Of a stretch of 39,009 nucleotides of DNA, positions 7,777-14,241 are shown piece after piece; within the stretch, counting starts at the first letter, position 1; every line of letters starts with the position of its first letter. Position numbers and translations under genes: made by a program. Below the pieces are notes generated by a model. That model was not told where the DNA came from, ran no database searches, and saw only the letters and a program-made list of their open reading frames with translations. Origin of the DNA: Catenulisporales bacterium (GTDB taxonomy: Bacteria; Actinomycetota; Actinomycetes; Streptomycetales; Catenulisporaceae); NCBI GenBank assembly GCA_019510485.1, contig JAEKKI010000139.1, positions 1 to 39,009 on the forward strand. The letters run 5' to 3'.

Positions 7777-8100
7777 CGTCTCAAGACCTCCTTCGGGTTG
7801 GACCCCCTCCCAGCAACTCATCGGAGCCGCGGGTCTGTCCCGTCCGCTGCGGTCATCCGGGGGACGCGCCACCCTGGCGGAGATGGGAACGGGAAGGGCG
7901 ACATCTACGCGCTGACCAGCTCGAACTCGGCTCCGCACCCGACGTGCCCGGCGTCATGGCCGCGGAGGCGCGGAGGCGCGGAAAGATTCGGCGGAAGATT
8001 TTCCGCGGAGGATGTCAAGAACACCGCGACGGCTCCGACCACCGGGTGAAATGGGGCCCATGGCGGGTCCGTGATCCGAAAGAGCACAAGGAGCACCCAG
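7777..8100. other. intergenic region upstream of the DGPF/sigma operon
   Basis: No gene seen. It holds tandem GGAGGCGC units near 7964-7981, a perfect GCGGAA-GATT-TTCCGC inverted repeat (7991-8006), a candidate ECF promoter (8013-8039) and the AAGGAG ribosome site of the 8101 gene. The left part carries the divergent hypothetical gene's ribosome site; I see no clear promoter for it. Confidence 0.5.
8013..8039 (+). promoter_or_regulatory. candidate ECF-type promoter of the DGPF-sigma operon
   Basis: TGTCAA (8013-8018) and CGAC (8036-8039) are spaced by 17 bp. ECF42-group target promoters, as I recall them, have TGTCGA at -35 and CGA/CGT-C at -10. This would make the operon autoregulated. The GCGGAA/TTCCGC inverted repeat lies just upstream. 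Confidence 0.45.
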
Positions 8101-8472
8101 ATGAAGTTCGTCATCGGCCTGCACATCAACCCGGCCGTGCTGGACGCGTTGACCGACGAGGAGAAGGCGGCCATCGGTGAGGGCCATGCCACGTTTCTCC
8201 AGGCGGTGAAGGATTCCGGGGAGCTGATCCTCACGCAGGCGCTGGTCGATCCCTCCCAGGCCGCGGTGGTGAAGGTGCGCGACGGCCGGCCGGTGGTCAC
8301 CGACGGCCCGTTCCTGGAGGCCAAGGAGTACCTCGGCGGCTTCTACCTGATCGACTGCGAGGACAAGGCGCGGGCGATCGAGCTCGCCGCGCAGATCCCG
8401 GACACCGCGATCGAGGGGCTCGGCGTCGAGGTCCGTCAGGTGATGTTCTCTGACGGACAATTGGAGGCATGA
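8101..8472 (+). CDS. YCII-related DGPF-domain protein
   Basis: A 123-residue small alpha/beta protein of the YCII-related family. The name-giving DGPF motif is at residues 68-71 within VVTDGPFLEAKEYLGGFYLI. YCII proteins form ferredoxin-like dimers; an enzymatic role is suspected but unproven for DGPF members. The start at ATG 8101 has AAGGAG about 8 bases upstream. Its TGA overlaps the ATG of the sigma factor gene (ATGA), so the two are translationally coupled. In ECF42 systems the sigma factor is encoded beside DGPF proteins and controls their expression. Confidence 0.92.
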   Translation: MKFVIGLHINPAVLDALTDEEKAAIGEGHATFLQAVKDSGELILTQALVDPSQAAVVKVRDGRPVVTDGPFLEAKEYLGGFYLIDCEDKARAIELAAQIPDTAIEGLGVEVRQVMFSDGQLEA

Positions 8473-9689
8473 GCGAGAGCCGACCTGCCGTCGAGGGCCT
8501 GCTGCGTGATCTCACCCCGCAGGTCCTCGGCGCGCTGGTGCGCCGCTACGGACGGTTCGAGGGTTGCGAGGACGCCGTCCAGGAGGCCGTTCTGGCCGCG
8601 GCCGTGCAGTGGCCGGCCGAGGGCGTTCCGGACAATCCGCGCGGCTGGTTGACCGCTGTCGCCAACCGGCGGCTCATCGACCAGATCCGCAGCGACCATG
8701 CCCGCCGGGAGCGGGAATGGACGTCGGCCGACCACGCGCTGGCGCCGCCGGACGTGCCGGATACCGACGACACGCTCCTGCTGCTGTTCCTGTGCTGCCA
8801 TCCCACGCTGACCGCGGCCTCGGCGACCGCGCTGACCCTGCGCGCGGTCGGCGGCCTGACCACCGCTGAGATCGCCCGCGCGTTCCTGGTTCCGGAGGCC
8901 ACGATGGCGGCCCGGATCAGCCGTGCCAAACAGCGGATCAAAGCGGCCGGCAGTTCGTTCACGCTGCCCGAGGGCGCCGAGCGCGAGGAACGGCTGAGCA
9001 TCGTCCTGCATGTCCTGTACCTGATATTCAACGAGGGCTACACCGCCTCCTCCGGCGCCGAACTGCACCGCGCCGACCTGGCCGCCGAGGCGATCCGCCT
9101 GACGCGCATGGTGCGCGCCCAACTGCCGGACGACGGCGAGGTGGCCGGTCTGCTGGCCCTGATGCTGCTGACCCACTCCCGCCGCCGCGCCCGCACGACA
9201 CCGGCCGGCGACCTGGTCCCGCTGGACGAACAGGACCGCACGCTGTGGGACGCCGAACTCATCGGCGAGGGACTGGAACTCGTCAAGGCGTCGCTGGCCG
9301 CCCCGGCCCTGGGGCCGTACCAGCTCCAAGCCGCGATCGCGGCCACCCATGCCGCCGCGGCGACGGACTCGGAGACGGATTGGAAGCAGGTCCACGCCCT
9401 GTATCTGATCCTGGAACGCATCGCGCCCAATCCGATGGTCACGCTCAACCGCGCGATCGCGCTGGCCGAGATCGAGGGCCCCGAAGCCGGGCTGGAACTC
9501 CTGGCCGTCCTGGAGGCCGACGAGCGGATGGCCGGGCATCACCGGCTGCTGTCCGTGCGAGCGCATCTGCGGGAGCTGACCGGCGACCGCGCGGCGGCCC
9601 ACGACGACTATCGGCGCGCCGCCAAGGCGACCGCGAGCATCGCTGAGCAGCGGTATCTGGAACGGCGGGCCCGGCGGGTCCAGGTGTAG
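8469..9689 (+). CDS. ECF42-like RNA polymerase sigma factor with long C-terminal extension
   Basis: A 406-residue sigma-70 family protein. Region 2 is at about residues 15-80 (GRFEGCEDAVQEAVLAAAVQWP, PRGWLTAVANRRLIDQIR). Region 4 is at about 115-165 (ALTLRAVGGLTTAEIARAFLVPEATMAARISRAKQRI). Beyond 175 lies the extension typical of this group: YLIFNEGYTASSG, ETDWKQVHALYLILERIAPNPMVTLNRAIALAE, and TPR-like helices to the end. No anti-sigma factor gene is adjacent. In this group the C-terminal extension is thought to control activity itself. ATG 8469 overlaps the upstream TGA. Linkage to a DGPF gene strongly supports ECF42-type assignment. The signal is unknown. Confidence 0.92.
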   Translation: MSESRPAVEGLLRDLTPQVLGALVRRYGRFEGCEDAVQEAVLAAAVQWPAEGVPDNPRGWLTAVANRRLIDQIRSDHARREREWTSADHALAPPDVPDTDDTLLLLFLCCHPTLTAASATALTLRAVGGLTTAEIARAFLVPEATMAARISRAKQRIKAAGSSFTLPEGAEREERLSIVLHVLYLIFNEGYTASSGAELHRADLAAEAIRLTRMVRAQLPDDGEVAGLLALMLLTHSRRRARTTPAGDLVPLDEQDRTLWDAELIGEGLELVKASLAAPALGPYQLQAAIAATHAAAATDSETDWKQVHALYLILERIAPNPMVTLNRAIALAEIEGPEAGLELLAVLEADERMAGHHRLLSVRAHLRELTGDRAAAHDDYRRAAKATASIAEQRYLERRARRVQV

Positions 9690-9699
9690 ACCACATCGG

Positions 9700-9767
9700 T
9701 CGCGGCCGGCCGGATCCGGTCGTCCACCGGGGTTCCAGCCCCGCTCGGCGGAGTGCACCGGCCGCGA
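9700..9767. terminator. nested inverted repeats after the sigma gene
   Basis: Outer arms TCGCGGCCGG (9700-9709) and CCGGCCGCGA (9758-9767) pair perfectly. They enclose CGGGG-TTCCAG-CCCCG (9728-9743). It begins 10 bases after the sigma factor stop, so termination is likely. It also lies upstream of the small ORF at 9861 and could act on that transcript. Confidence 0.5.
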
Positions 9768-9860
9768 GCCCAGTAGGCTGGGCGTGTGCACTGCGAACTC
9801 AGAGCTGTCTGCGGCCCGTCCGTCAAGCGGTGCGACACAGGCTCGTCGAGGGGGGCGACC

Positions 9861-9962
9861 ATGACTAGACACGATCTCAACCCGACATCGGCACTGGCGC
9901 GGCAGACCGAGCCGAAGCGCCGGAGCGGCAATCCGGCACGCGGTAAGGGGGTGGGCCGGTGA
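9861..9962 (+). CDS. small basic ORF translationally coupled to the PAC2 gene
   Basis: A 33-codon frame absent from ordinary gene length cut-offs. It starts at ATG 9861 with GAGGGGGG about 5 bases upstream. It encodes a very basic peptide (MTRHDLNPTS, then LARQTEPKRRSGNPARGK, ending GVGR), with no hydrophobic segment. Its stop TGA (9960-9962) overlaps the GTG start of the PAC2 gene (9959) in a GTGA junction, and PAC2 has no separate strong ribosome site. This argues that ribosomes read the small ORF and then enter PAC2. It may be a functional small protein or a leader peptide. The family is not recognised. Confidence 0.6.
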   Translation: MTRHDLNPTSALARQTEPKRRSGNPARGKGVGR

Positions 9963-10861
9963 TAGAGCTGGACGGGATCCCGGAGCTGGCCGATCCGGTC
10001 ATGGTGGCGGCCTTCGAGGGGTGGAACGACGCCGGTGAGGCGGCCTCCAACTCGGTGAAGCACCTCGCCGAGGCATACGCCGGAGGCGGCCGGGTGTTCG
10101 CGGCCCTGGACGGCGAGGACTACTACGACTACCAGGTGCACCGGCCGGTGATGGCCGCCGTCGACGACCAGCGGCAGGTGATCTGGCCGACCACGCGGTT
10201 CTCGATCGTGCGCGCGCCGACCCGGCTGCTGCCCGGGGACGCGCACGAGGAGCCGCGCGATCTGGTGCTGGTCCACGGCGTCGAGCCGAACATGCGCTGG
10301 CGCTCGTTCTGCGAGGAGATCCTCGGGCTGGCGCGCGATCTGGGCGTGGGGCAGATCATCACGCTCGGCGCGTACCTGGCCGACGTGCCGCACACCCGGC
10401 CGACGCCGGTCACCGGGACCAGCGCGGACGAGGCGTACCAGGCGCTGTTCGACGTGGAGCCGCCGACCTACGAGGGCCCGGTCGGCATCACCGGCGTGTT
10501 CCAGGAGGCGTGCCGGCACGCGGGCCTCCCGCTGATGTCGTTCTGGGCCGCGGTGCCGCACTACGTGGCGCACCCGCCGGTGCCCAAGGCGACGCTGGCG
10601 CTGCTGCGGCGGCTGGAGGACGTGCTGGACCTGTCCGTGCCGACCAAGCAGCTGGAAGAAGAGGCGCAGGCCTGGGAGGCCGGGGTCGACGAGTTGGCCG
10701 AGGGCGACGCCGAGGTCGGCGAGTACGTGCGCACGCTGGAGGAGCAGCGCGACAACGAGGACGCCGCGGACCTGCCCGAGGCCAGCGGTGAGGCGATCGC
10801 GCGGGAGTTCGAGCGGTACCTGCGGCGGCAGGAGCGGCGGCGCGGGCCGGATGAGAATTAG
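9959..10861 (+). CDS. PAC2 family protein (proteasome assembly chaperone-like)
   Basis: A 300-residue soluble protein of the actinobacterial PAC2 family. Characteristic segments are PVMVAAFEGWNDAGEAASNSVKHL, a DYYDYQVHRP loop, DLVLVHGVEPNMRWRSFCEEIL, IITLGAYLADVPHTRPTPVTG and SFWAAVPHYV, then an acidic coiled C-terminal tail with LEEEAQAWEAGVDELAE and REFERYLRRQERRR. Eukaryotic relatives help assemble proteasomes. The bacterial role is not established. Start GTG 9959 overlaps the small ORF stop. In related genomes PAC2 lies close to mshC; here about 6.7 kb separates the two. A 15-bp-stem terminator follows. Confidence 0.9.
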   Translation: MIELDGIPELADPVMVAAFEGWNDAGEAASNSVKHLAEAYAGGGRVFAALDGEDYYDYQVHRPVMAAVDDQRQVIWPTTRFSIVRAPTRLLPGDAHEEPRDLVLVHGVEPNMRWRSFCEEILGLARDLGVGQIITLGAYLADVPHTRPTPVTGTSADEAYQALFDVEPPTYEGPVGITGVFQEACRHAGLPLMSFWAAVPHYVAHPPVPKATLALLRRLEDVLDLSVPTKQLEEEAQAWEAGVDELAEGDAEVGEYVRTLEEQRDNEDAADLPEASGEAIAREFERYLRRQERRRGPDEN

Positions 10862-10887
10862 GCCTCTGACGTAAGGGTACGAATACC

Positions 10888-10923
10888 AAACGGCCGACCG
10901 GTTCGACCACCGGTCGGCCGTTT
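10888..10923. terminator. strong bidirectional terminator
   Basis: AAACGGCCGACCGGT (10888-10902) and ACCGGTCGGCCGTTT (10909-10923) form a perfect 15-bp stem with a 6-base loop. It ends with A and T runs on the two strands. It separates PAC2 from the convergent surface-protein gene. Confidence 0.9.
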
Positions 10924-10987
10924 CGCGTGTCCTGCCATCGAGGCTACGCCGCAGGTGAGCGCGCTGATTCCAGCTTGGTACCGCGGA

Positions 10988-11935
10988 TCAGTGCTTGCGC
11001 GCGGCGGCGGCCTTGCGCGACGCCAGCACCGTGGCACCGCCGGCGCCGAAGAACGTCAGCGCCACCAGGCTGATCACGCCGGCGTTGGAACCGGTGTGGG
11101 CCAGCGCCGGGCCGGTCGAGCTGGAGGTGGTGGCCGTCGGCAGCACGGAGGTCGAGCCGGTGGCCGTCGGGGTGCTCGGCACGCTCGGCGTGCTGGACGG
11201 CGGGGAGCTCGGCATGACCGCCGAGGAGGACGACGACGTGGCCGGCGATGAGGACGATGACGACGATGACGACGACGGCGCACTGCAAGACGTGGAGTCC
11301 GCGCCGTTCCAGGCCGAGATCAGGTCCGCCGGCGGCGGGTTGGCGATCTTCGGGTAGCTCGGCAGGCTGCCGTGGCCGGGGATCTTCTGGCCGTCGTACA
11401 CCATCTCGCCGAAGTACAGGTCCAGCTGGCCGAAGCAGTTGAGTGCGTCGGTGCTGGTCGGCAGCTTCACGACCAGCGTGGCGCTGGTGTGGGTCGCGTC
11501 CAGCGTGGCTTTCGTCACGTCTACGAAGCTCTGCGTCTTCGAATCTTGCCAGGTCTTGCCCTGAGCGGTGTACGAGGCCAGGGATATGATGCGGCTACAA
11601 CCGTCGCCGATCTTCGCGTCGTCCTTGATCTTCACCAGGATGCCGTTGGCCGGCTCGTTGTCGAGGCGATGGAAACCGGCGGCGCTCTCCCAGCCCCCGA
11701 CGGGGGTTTTACCGTCTTCCTGCCAGCCCTTGGCGGGGGTTTTACCGTCTGCGGCCGCCGGCGCGAACTGGATGTCCGAGGCGGCGATCGCGCACGGCGT
11801 CGTCTCCTGGTCGGTGCCGAACGCCGCTCCGCTGGGGTCGGCGTGCGCGGCCGCGGCCCCGCCGAGAGATGCCGCGAACCCGGCGAACGTGGCGACCGCC
11901 CCTAGCCCGGCGCTCCGCACTTTACTGGAAGTCAT
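10988..11935 (-). CDS. secreted Ser-rich surface protein with LAHTG sortase signal
   Basis: A 315-residue exported protein. The Sec signal peptide ends at AHA (residue 32), followed by DPSGAAFGTD. Residues 40-215 are a probable beta-rich domain with four cysteines (TTPCAIA, DGCSRI, LNCFGQ, TSCSAP). It contains a short tandem repeat, DGKTPAKGW and DGKTPVGGW. A Ser/Pro/Thr stalk follows (about 216-275). The C-terminus is a sorting signal: LAHTG (278-282), a hydrophobic helix (VISLVALTFFGAGGATVLA) and the basic tail RKAAAARKH. LAXTG is the motif used by actinobacterial class E sortases, so the protein is likely attached to peptidoglycan. No sortase gene is visible here. ATG 11935 has GGAGAAG upstream. 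The binding or enzymatic role of the domain is unknown. Confidence 0.85.
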   Translation of the reverse strand: MTSSKVRSAGLGAVATFAGFAASLGGAAAAHADPSGAAFGTDQETTPCAIAASDIQFAPAAADGKTPAKGWQEDGKTPVGGWESAAGFHRLDNEPANGILVKIKDDAKIGDGCSRIISLASYTAQGKTWQDSKTQSFVDVTKATLDATHTSATLVVKLPTSTDALNCFGQLDLYFGEMVYDGQKIPGHGSLPSYPKIANPPPADLISAWNGADSTSCSAPSSSSSSSSSSPATSSSSSAVMPSSPPSSTPSVPSTPTATGSTSVLPTATTSSSTGPALAHTGSNAGVISLVALTFFGAGGATVLASRKAAAARKH

Positions 11936-12109
11936 GGTGGCTCTTCTCCGCACCGGCCCGAGGACTCGTGACCGGCGCACTCAAATATGACTGAGTTGTC
12001 ATCGGCAAAACTGCCTGCAGACAGCGCTGGAGCTTATCGTCGCCGCGCGCGCCGCCGGAATACGGAGATGGGGTGACTATTGACGTAGATACGGTGCGTT
12101 AGCGGCGAA

Positions 12110-12131
12110 GATGCGAATCAGTGTTCGCATC
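12110..12131. repeat. perfect inverted repeat of unknown role
   Basis: GATGCGAA and TTCGCATC flank TCAGTG. It is AT-richer than its surroundings. It lies 175 bp upstream of the 11935 start and 169 bp downstream of the lysozyme stop, so it could be an operator or part of a leader or terminator. Confidence 0.5.
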
Positions 12132-12246
12132 GGGCGGCCGGTTCAAGCGCGAGCTCCGGACCGCCGTCAGGGCCCGGGACTCGGCGGCCCGGCCTCAAGC
12201 CGCCTTGAGGATCCCGCTCAGGGGTGCTCAGGCGGCCGGAGGCGCC

Positions 12247-12283
12247 GGGCGTCTCCGCCTCAGGGGTGTAGGCGGGGACGCCC
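12247..12283 (-). terminator. terminator of the lysozyme operon
   Basis: GGGCGTCTCCGCC and GGCGGGGACGCCC pair at 12 of 13 positions plus one G-T wobble. The loop is 11 bases. It starts 17 bases beyond the lysozyme stop (12300) on the minus strand. Confidence 0.7.
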
Positions 12284-12299
12284 GATGCTGCCGGTTTCC

Positions 12300-13280
12300 T
12301 CAGCCGCGGGTGGCCAAGGTCTGGAGCTGGGTGTAGGGACCGTTGAAGACGTCCTGGTCTCCGGGCTGTGAGCCGTGGTCGGCGTACTGCCAGAAGGTGT
12401 AGAAGCCCCAGCCGTTGGGCAGTGCGCCACCGGCTGAGGCGGAGTAGTTCGCGATCCACAGCGGGACGTAGTCAGCGAAGCCCGCGTCGCTGCTGGTGCA
12501 GGTGCTCCACCAGTCCCTGGTCGTGTAGATCACCGGGTAGACGCCGGTGCGGTAGGCGTATTCGTTCACGAAGGCCCAGATCCAGCTGGTCATCTGGGAG
12601 CGGCTCAGGCCGTAGCACGTGGCGCCGTAGGGGTTGTATTCGATGTCCAGCGCGCCGGGCAGGGTCTTGCCGTCGGCCGACCAGCCGCCGCCGTGGCTGA
12701 CGAAGTAGTCGGCCTGGGTGGCGCCGCCGGAGTTGTTGGGGGTGGCGAAGTGGTACGCGCCGCGGATCAGGCCCGCGTTATAGGGCCCGACGTACTGGTT
12801 GTAGAAGTTCTGGTTCTGATAGGACGTGCCCTCGGTCGCCTTCGCGTAGACGAAGTCGATGTGGGGCGCGATGGTGGCCCAGTTCAGGTTGCCCTGGTAG
12901 CCGCTGACGTCGATGCCGGGGAGCTGCGGCACCGAGTACGGGGCGACGGAGGGTGCGGTGGCCGCGGCGGGCTCGTGCGCGCCGACCGTGGAACCCATCC
13001 AGTCGGTCTCGGGATGCGTGGCGGCGGTGGGGTTCACCGGCGTGGTGTCGTGCCCGGGGCCGACCGGGACCAGTTGGCCGGAGATCGTGCGGGCCCAGCC
13101 GGGATGCGGGTTGCCGCCCTGGGTGGCGGAGGCCGCGGTCGCAGTGTTCGTCGAAGCGGTGGCGCTCGTCGCTGCCGAGCCGTTCGCGGCGGGAAGCACT
13201 ACCGCGCCGGCGGTCGCGATCGCCGCGGCCATTATGGCCAGGCGGCGGGACCGGTTTGCCGACCGGGATTCGGATGGCAT
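12300..13280 (-). CDS. secreted GH25 lysozyme (distal copy)
   Basis: A 326-residue exported N-acetylmuramidase that would cleave the MurNAc-GlcNAc beta-1,4 bond of peptidoglycan. The signal sequence ends around residue 36. A Thr/Ala/Pro-rich spacer runs to about 118 and includes a PHPGWARTISGQLVPVGPG segment. The catalytic domain spans 122-326. Active-site residues are visible: Asp124 in PGIDVSGYQGNLNW, and the D-x-E pair Asp212/Glu214 in LPGALDIEYNPYGATC. YAKATEGTSYQ, AGLIRGAYHFATP and GFYTFWQYAD are family segments. ATG 13280 has GGAG 7 bases upstream. It follows the second lysozyme gene by 18 bp in an operon and shares a 183-bp, 95%-identical block with it. Confidence 0.93.
   Translation of the reverse strand: MPSESRSANRSRRLAIMAAAIATAGAVVLPAANGSAATSATASTNTATAASATQGGNPHPGWARTISGQLVPVGPGHDTTPVNPTAATHPETDWMGSTVGAHEPAAATAPSVAPYSVPQLPGIDVSGYQGNLNWATIAPHIDFVYAKATEGTSYQNQNFYNQYVGPYNAGLIRGAYHFATPNNSGGATQADYFVSHGGGWSADGKTLPGALDIEYNPYGATCYGLSRSQMTSWIWAFVNEYAYRTGVYPVIYTTRDWWSTCTSSDAGFADYVPLWIANYSASAGGALPNGWGFYTFWQYADHGSQPGDQDVFNGPYTQLQTLATRG
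12602..12784. repeat. lysozyme-internal repeat, copy A
   Basis: Matches 13595-13777 with 9 mismatches in 183 bp and no gaps (offset 993 bp). It covers the catalytic D-x-E region. Flanking parts of the two genes are clearly more divergent. Confidence 0.9.
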
Positions 13281-13298
13281 CAGGGTTCTCCGTTCCCG

Positions 13299-14048
13299 TC
13301 AGCCGAGGGCCAGCGCTTGTAGGCGGCTATACGCGCCGTTGAAGACATCCTGGTCGCCGGCCATCGAGCCGGAGTCCGCGTACTGCCAGAAGGTGTAGAA
13401 GCCCCAGCCGTTCGGCAGCGGGGTGGCGCTGCCGGTGTAGTTGGCTATCCACAGCGGGTCGTTGTTCGCGAAGCCGCTGTAGTTTCCGGTGCATGACTTC
13501 CACCAGTCGGTGGTGGTGTAGATGACCGCCCAGCGGCCGGTGCGGGCGTGGTACTCGTTGAGGAACGAGGCGATCCAGTTGACCATGCTGCCCTGGCTCA
13601 GGCCGTAGCATGTGGCGCCGTAGGGGTTGTACTCGATGTCCAGCGCGCCGGGCAGGGTCTTGCCGTCGGCGGACCAGCCGCCGCCGTGGCTGACGAAGTA
13701 GTCGGCCTGGGTGGCGCCGCCGGTGGTGTTCGGGGTCGCGAAGTGGTACGCGCCGCGGATCAGGCCGGCGTTGTAGGCGCCGTTGTACTGCTGGGCGAAG
13801 TACGGGTTGGTGTAGTACGTGCCCTCGGTGGCCTTGGCGTACGAGAACGAGGCGCCGGCCGCCTTGGTCGCCGACCAGTTGACGTTGCCCTGGTGGGAGG
13901 ACACGTCGTCGCCGATCGGGTTGCCGGCCGCGGACGCCGAGCCGGGCAGCAGTGCGGCGGTGGCTGCCAGCGCACCGACCGCGAGCGCGGTGATCACCCG
14001 CCGCTGGGCGCGCGAGACGCCGGCGCGGGACACCTGGGACTTGGCCAT
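13299..14048 (-). CDS. secreted GH25 lysozyme (proximal copy)
   Basis: A 249-residue exported muramidase and the first gene of the two-lysozyme operon. The signal peptide ends at SASA (residues 37-40). The mature protein is just the GH25 barrel, with Asp48 in IGDDVSSHQGNVNW and the catalytic pair Asp137/Glu139 in ALDIEYNPYG. It differs from the downstream copy by lacking the spacer. The N-terminal motif is G-D-D-V-S-S-H rather than G-I-D-V-S-G-Y. ATG 14048 has AGGAG upstream; the longer frame to 14207 is not needed. A promoter with TTGACT and TACTGT lies at 14206-14233, giving a leader of about 150 bases. Cell-wall turnover, spore-wall lysis or killing of competitors are all possible uses. 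Confidence 0.93.
   Translation of the reverse strand: MAKSQVSRAGVSRAQRRVITALAVGALAATAALLPGSASAAGNPIGDDVSSHQGNVNWSATKAAGASFSYAKATEGTYYTNPYFAQQYNGAYNAGLIRGAYHFATPNTTGGATQADYFVSHGGGWSADGKTLPGALDIEYNPYGATCYGLSQGSMVNWIASFLNEYHARTGRWAVIYTTTDWWKSCTGNYSGFANNDPLWIANYTGSATPLPNGWGFYTFWQYADSGSMAGDQDVFNGAYSRLQALALG
13595..13777. repeat. lysozyme-internal repeat, copy B
   Basis: Partner of 12602-12784 (9 mismatches in 183 bp). The near-identity extends to third codon positions, which points to recent duplication or gene conversion of this segment. Confidence 0.9.
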
Positions 14049-14143
14049 GGAGCTCTCCTGTGGGGTGGGGGTGTGGGGGTGGAGTTGAGCCACGACACGG
14101 GTGGATGGCGCTGAGGCCCGAACACGCTCGGCACCCGGCCTCC

Positions 14144-14192
14144 GACGGCGGTGCGAAGTCTCAAAGGGCTGTCTCGCTTCGCGGCGGCCGTC
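14144..14192 (-). promoter_or_regulatory. structured leader of the lysozyme operon
   Basis: In the untranslated leader, GACGGC/GCCGTC (14187-14192 with 14144-14149) and GCGAAG/CTTCGC (14177-14182 with 14153-14158) form two stacked helices with an internal loop and an 18-base apical loop. It could be a regulatory or stabilising RNA element. It does not match a riboswitch class I can name. Confidence 0.35.
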
Positions 14193-14205
14193 CTCGGCAG
14201 GAGTC

Positions 14206-14241
14206 ACAGTAGCGAGAAAACAACAACAGTCAACGACTGTT
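14206..14241 (-). promoter_or_regulatory. lysozyme operon promoter with overlapping palindrome
   Basis: On the minus strand TTGACT (14228-14233) and TACTGT (14206-14211) are spaced by 16 bp. The perfect palindrome AACAGTC-AAC-GACTGTT (14225-14241) covers the -35 and touches the stop codon of the upstream kinase gene. A repressor bound there would occlude RNA polymerase. Confidence 0.55.

Larger units (their letters stand above)
11936..12299. other. gap between surface-protein and lysozyme genes
   Basis: No gene seen in 364 bp. It holds ACTCA-N8-TGAGT (11979-11996) near the expected promoter of the 11935 gene, a perfect GATGCGAA-TCAGTG-TTCGCATC hairpin (12110-12131), and the downstream terminator of the lysozyme operon (12247-12283). 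No clear -35/-10 pair could be assigned. Confidence 0.5.

Noticed and set aside
7964..7981. Tandem GGAGGCGC units as a repeat element or ribosome site
   Set aside because: Two or three short GC-rich units with no start codon behind them; probably chance in this composition.
14049..14200. A cyclic-di-AMP (ydaO-type) riboswitch in the lysozyme leader
   Set aside because: Such riboswitches often precede cell-wall hydrolase genes, but the conserved core blocks were not found; only a generic stem-loop is visible.
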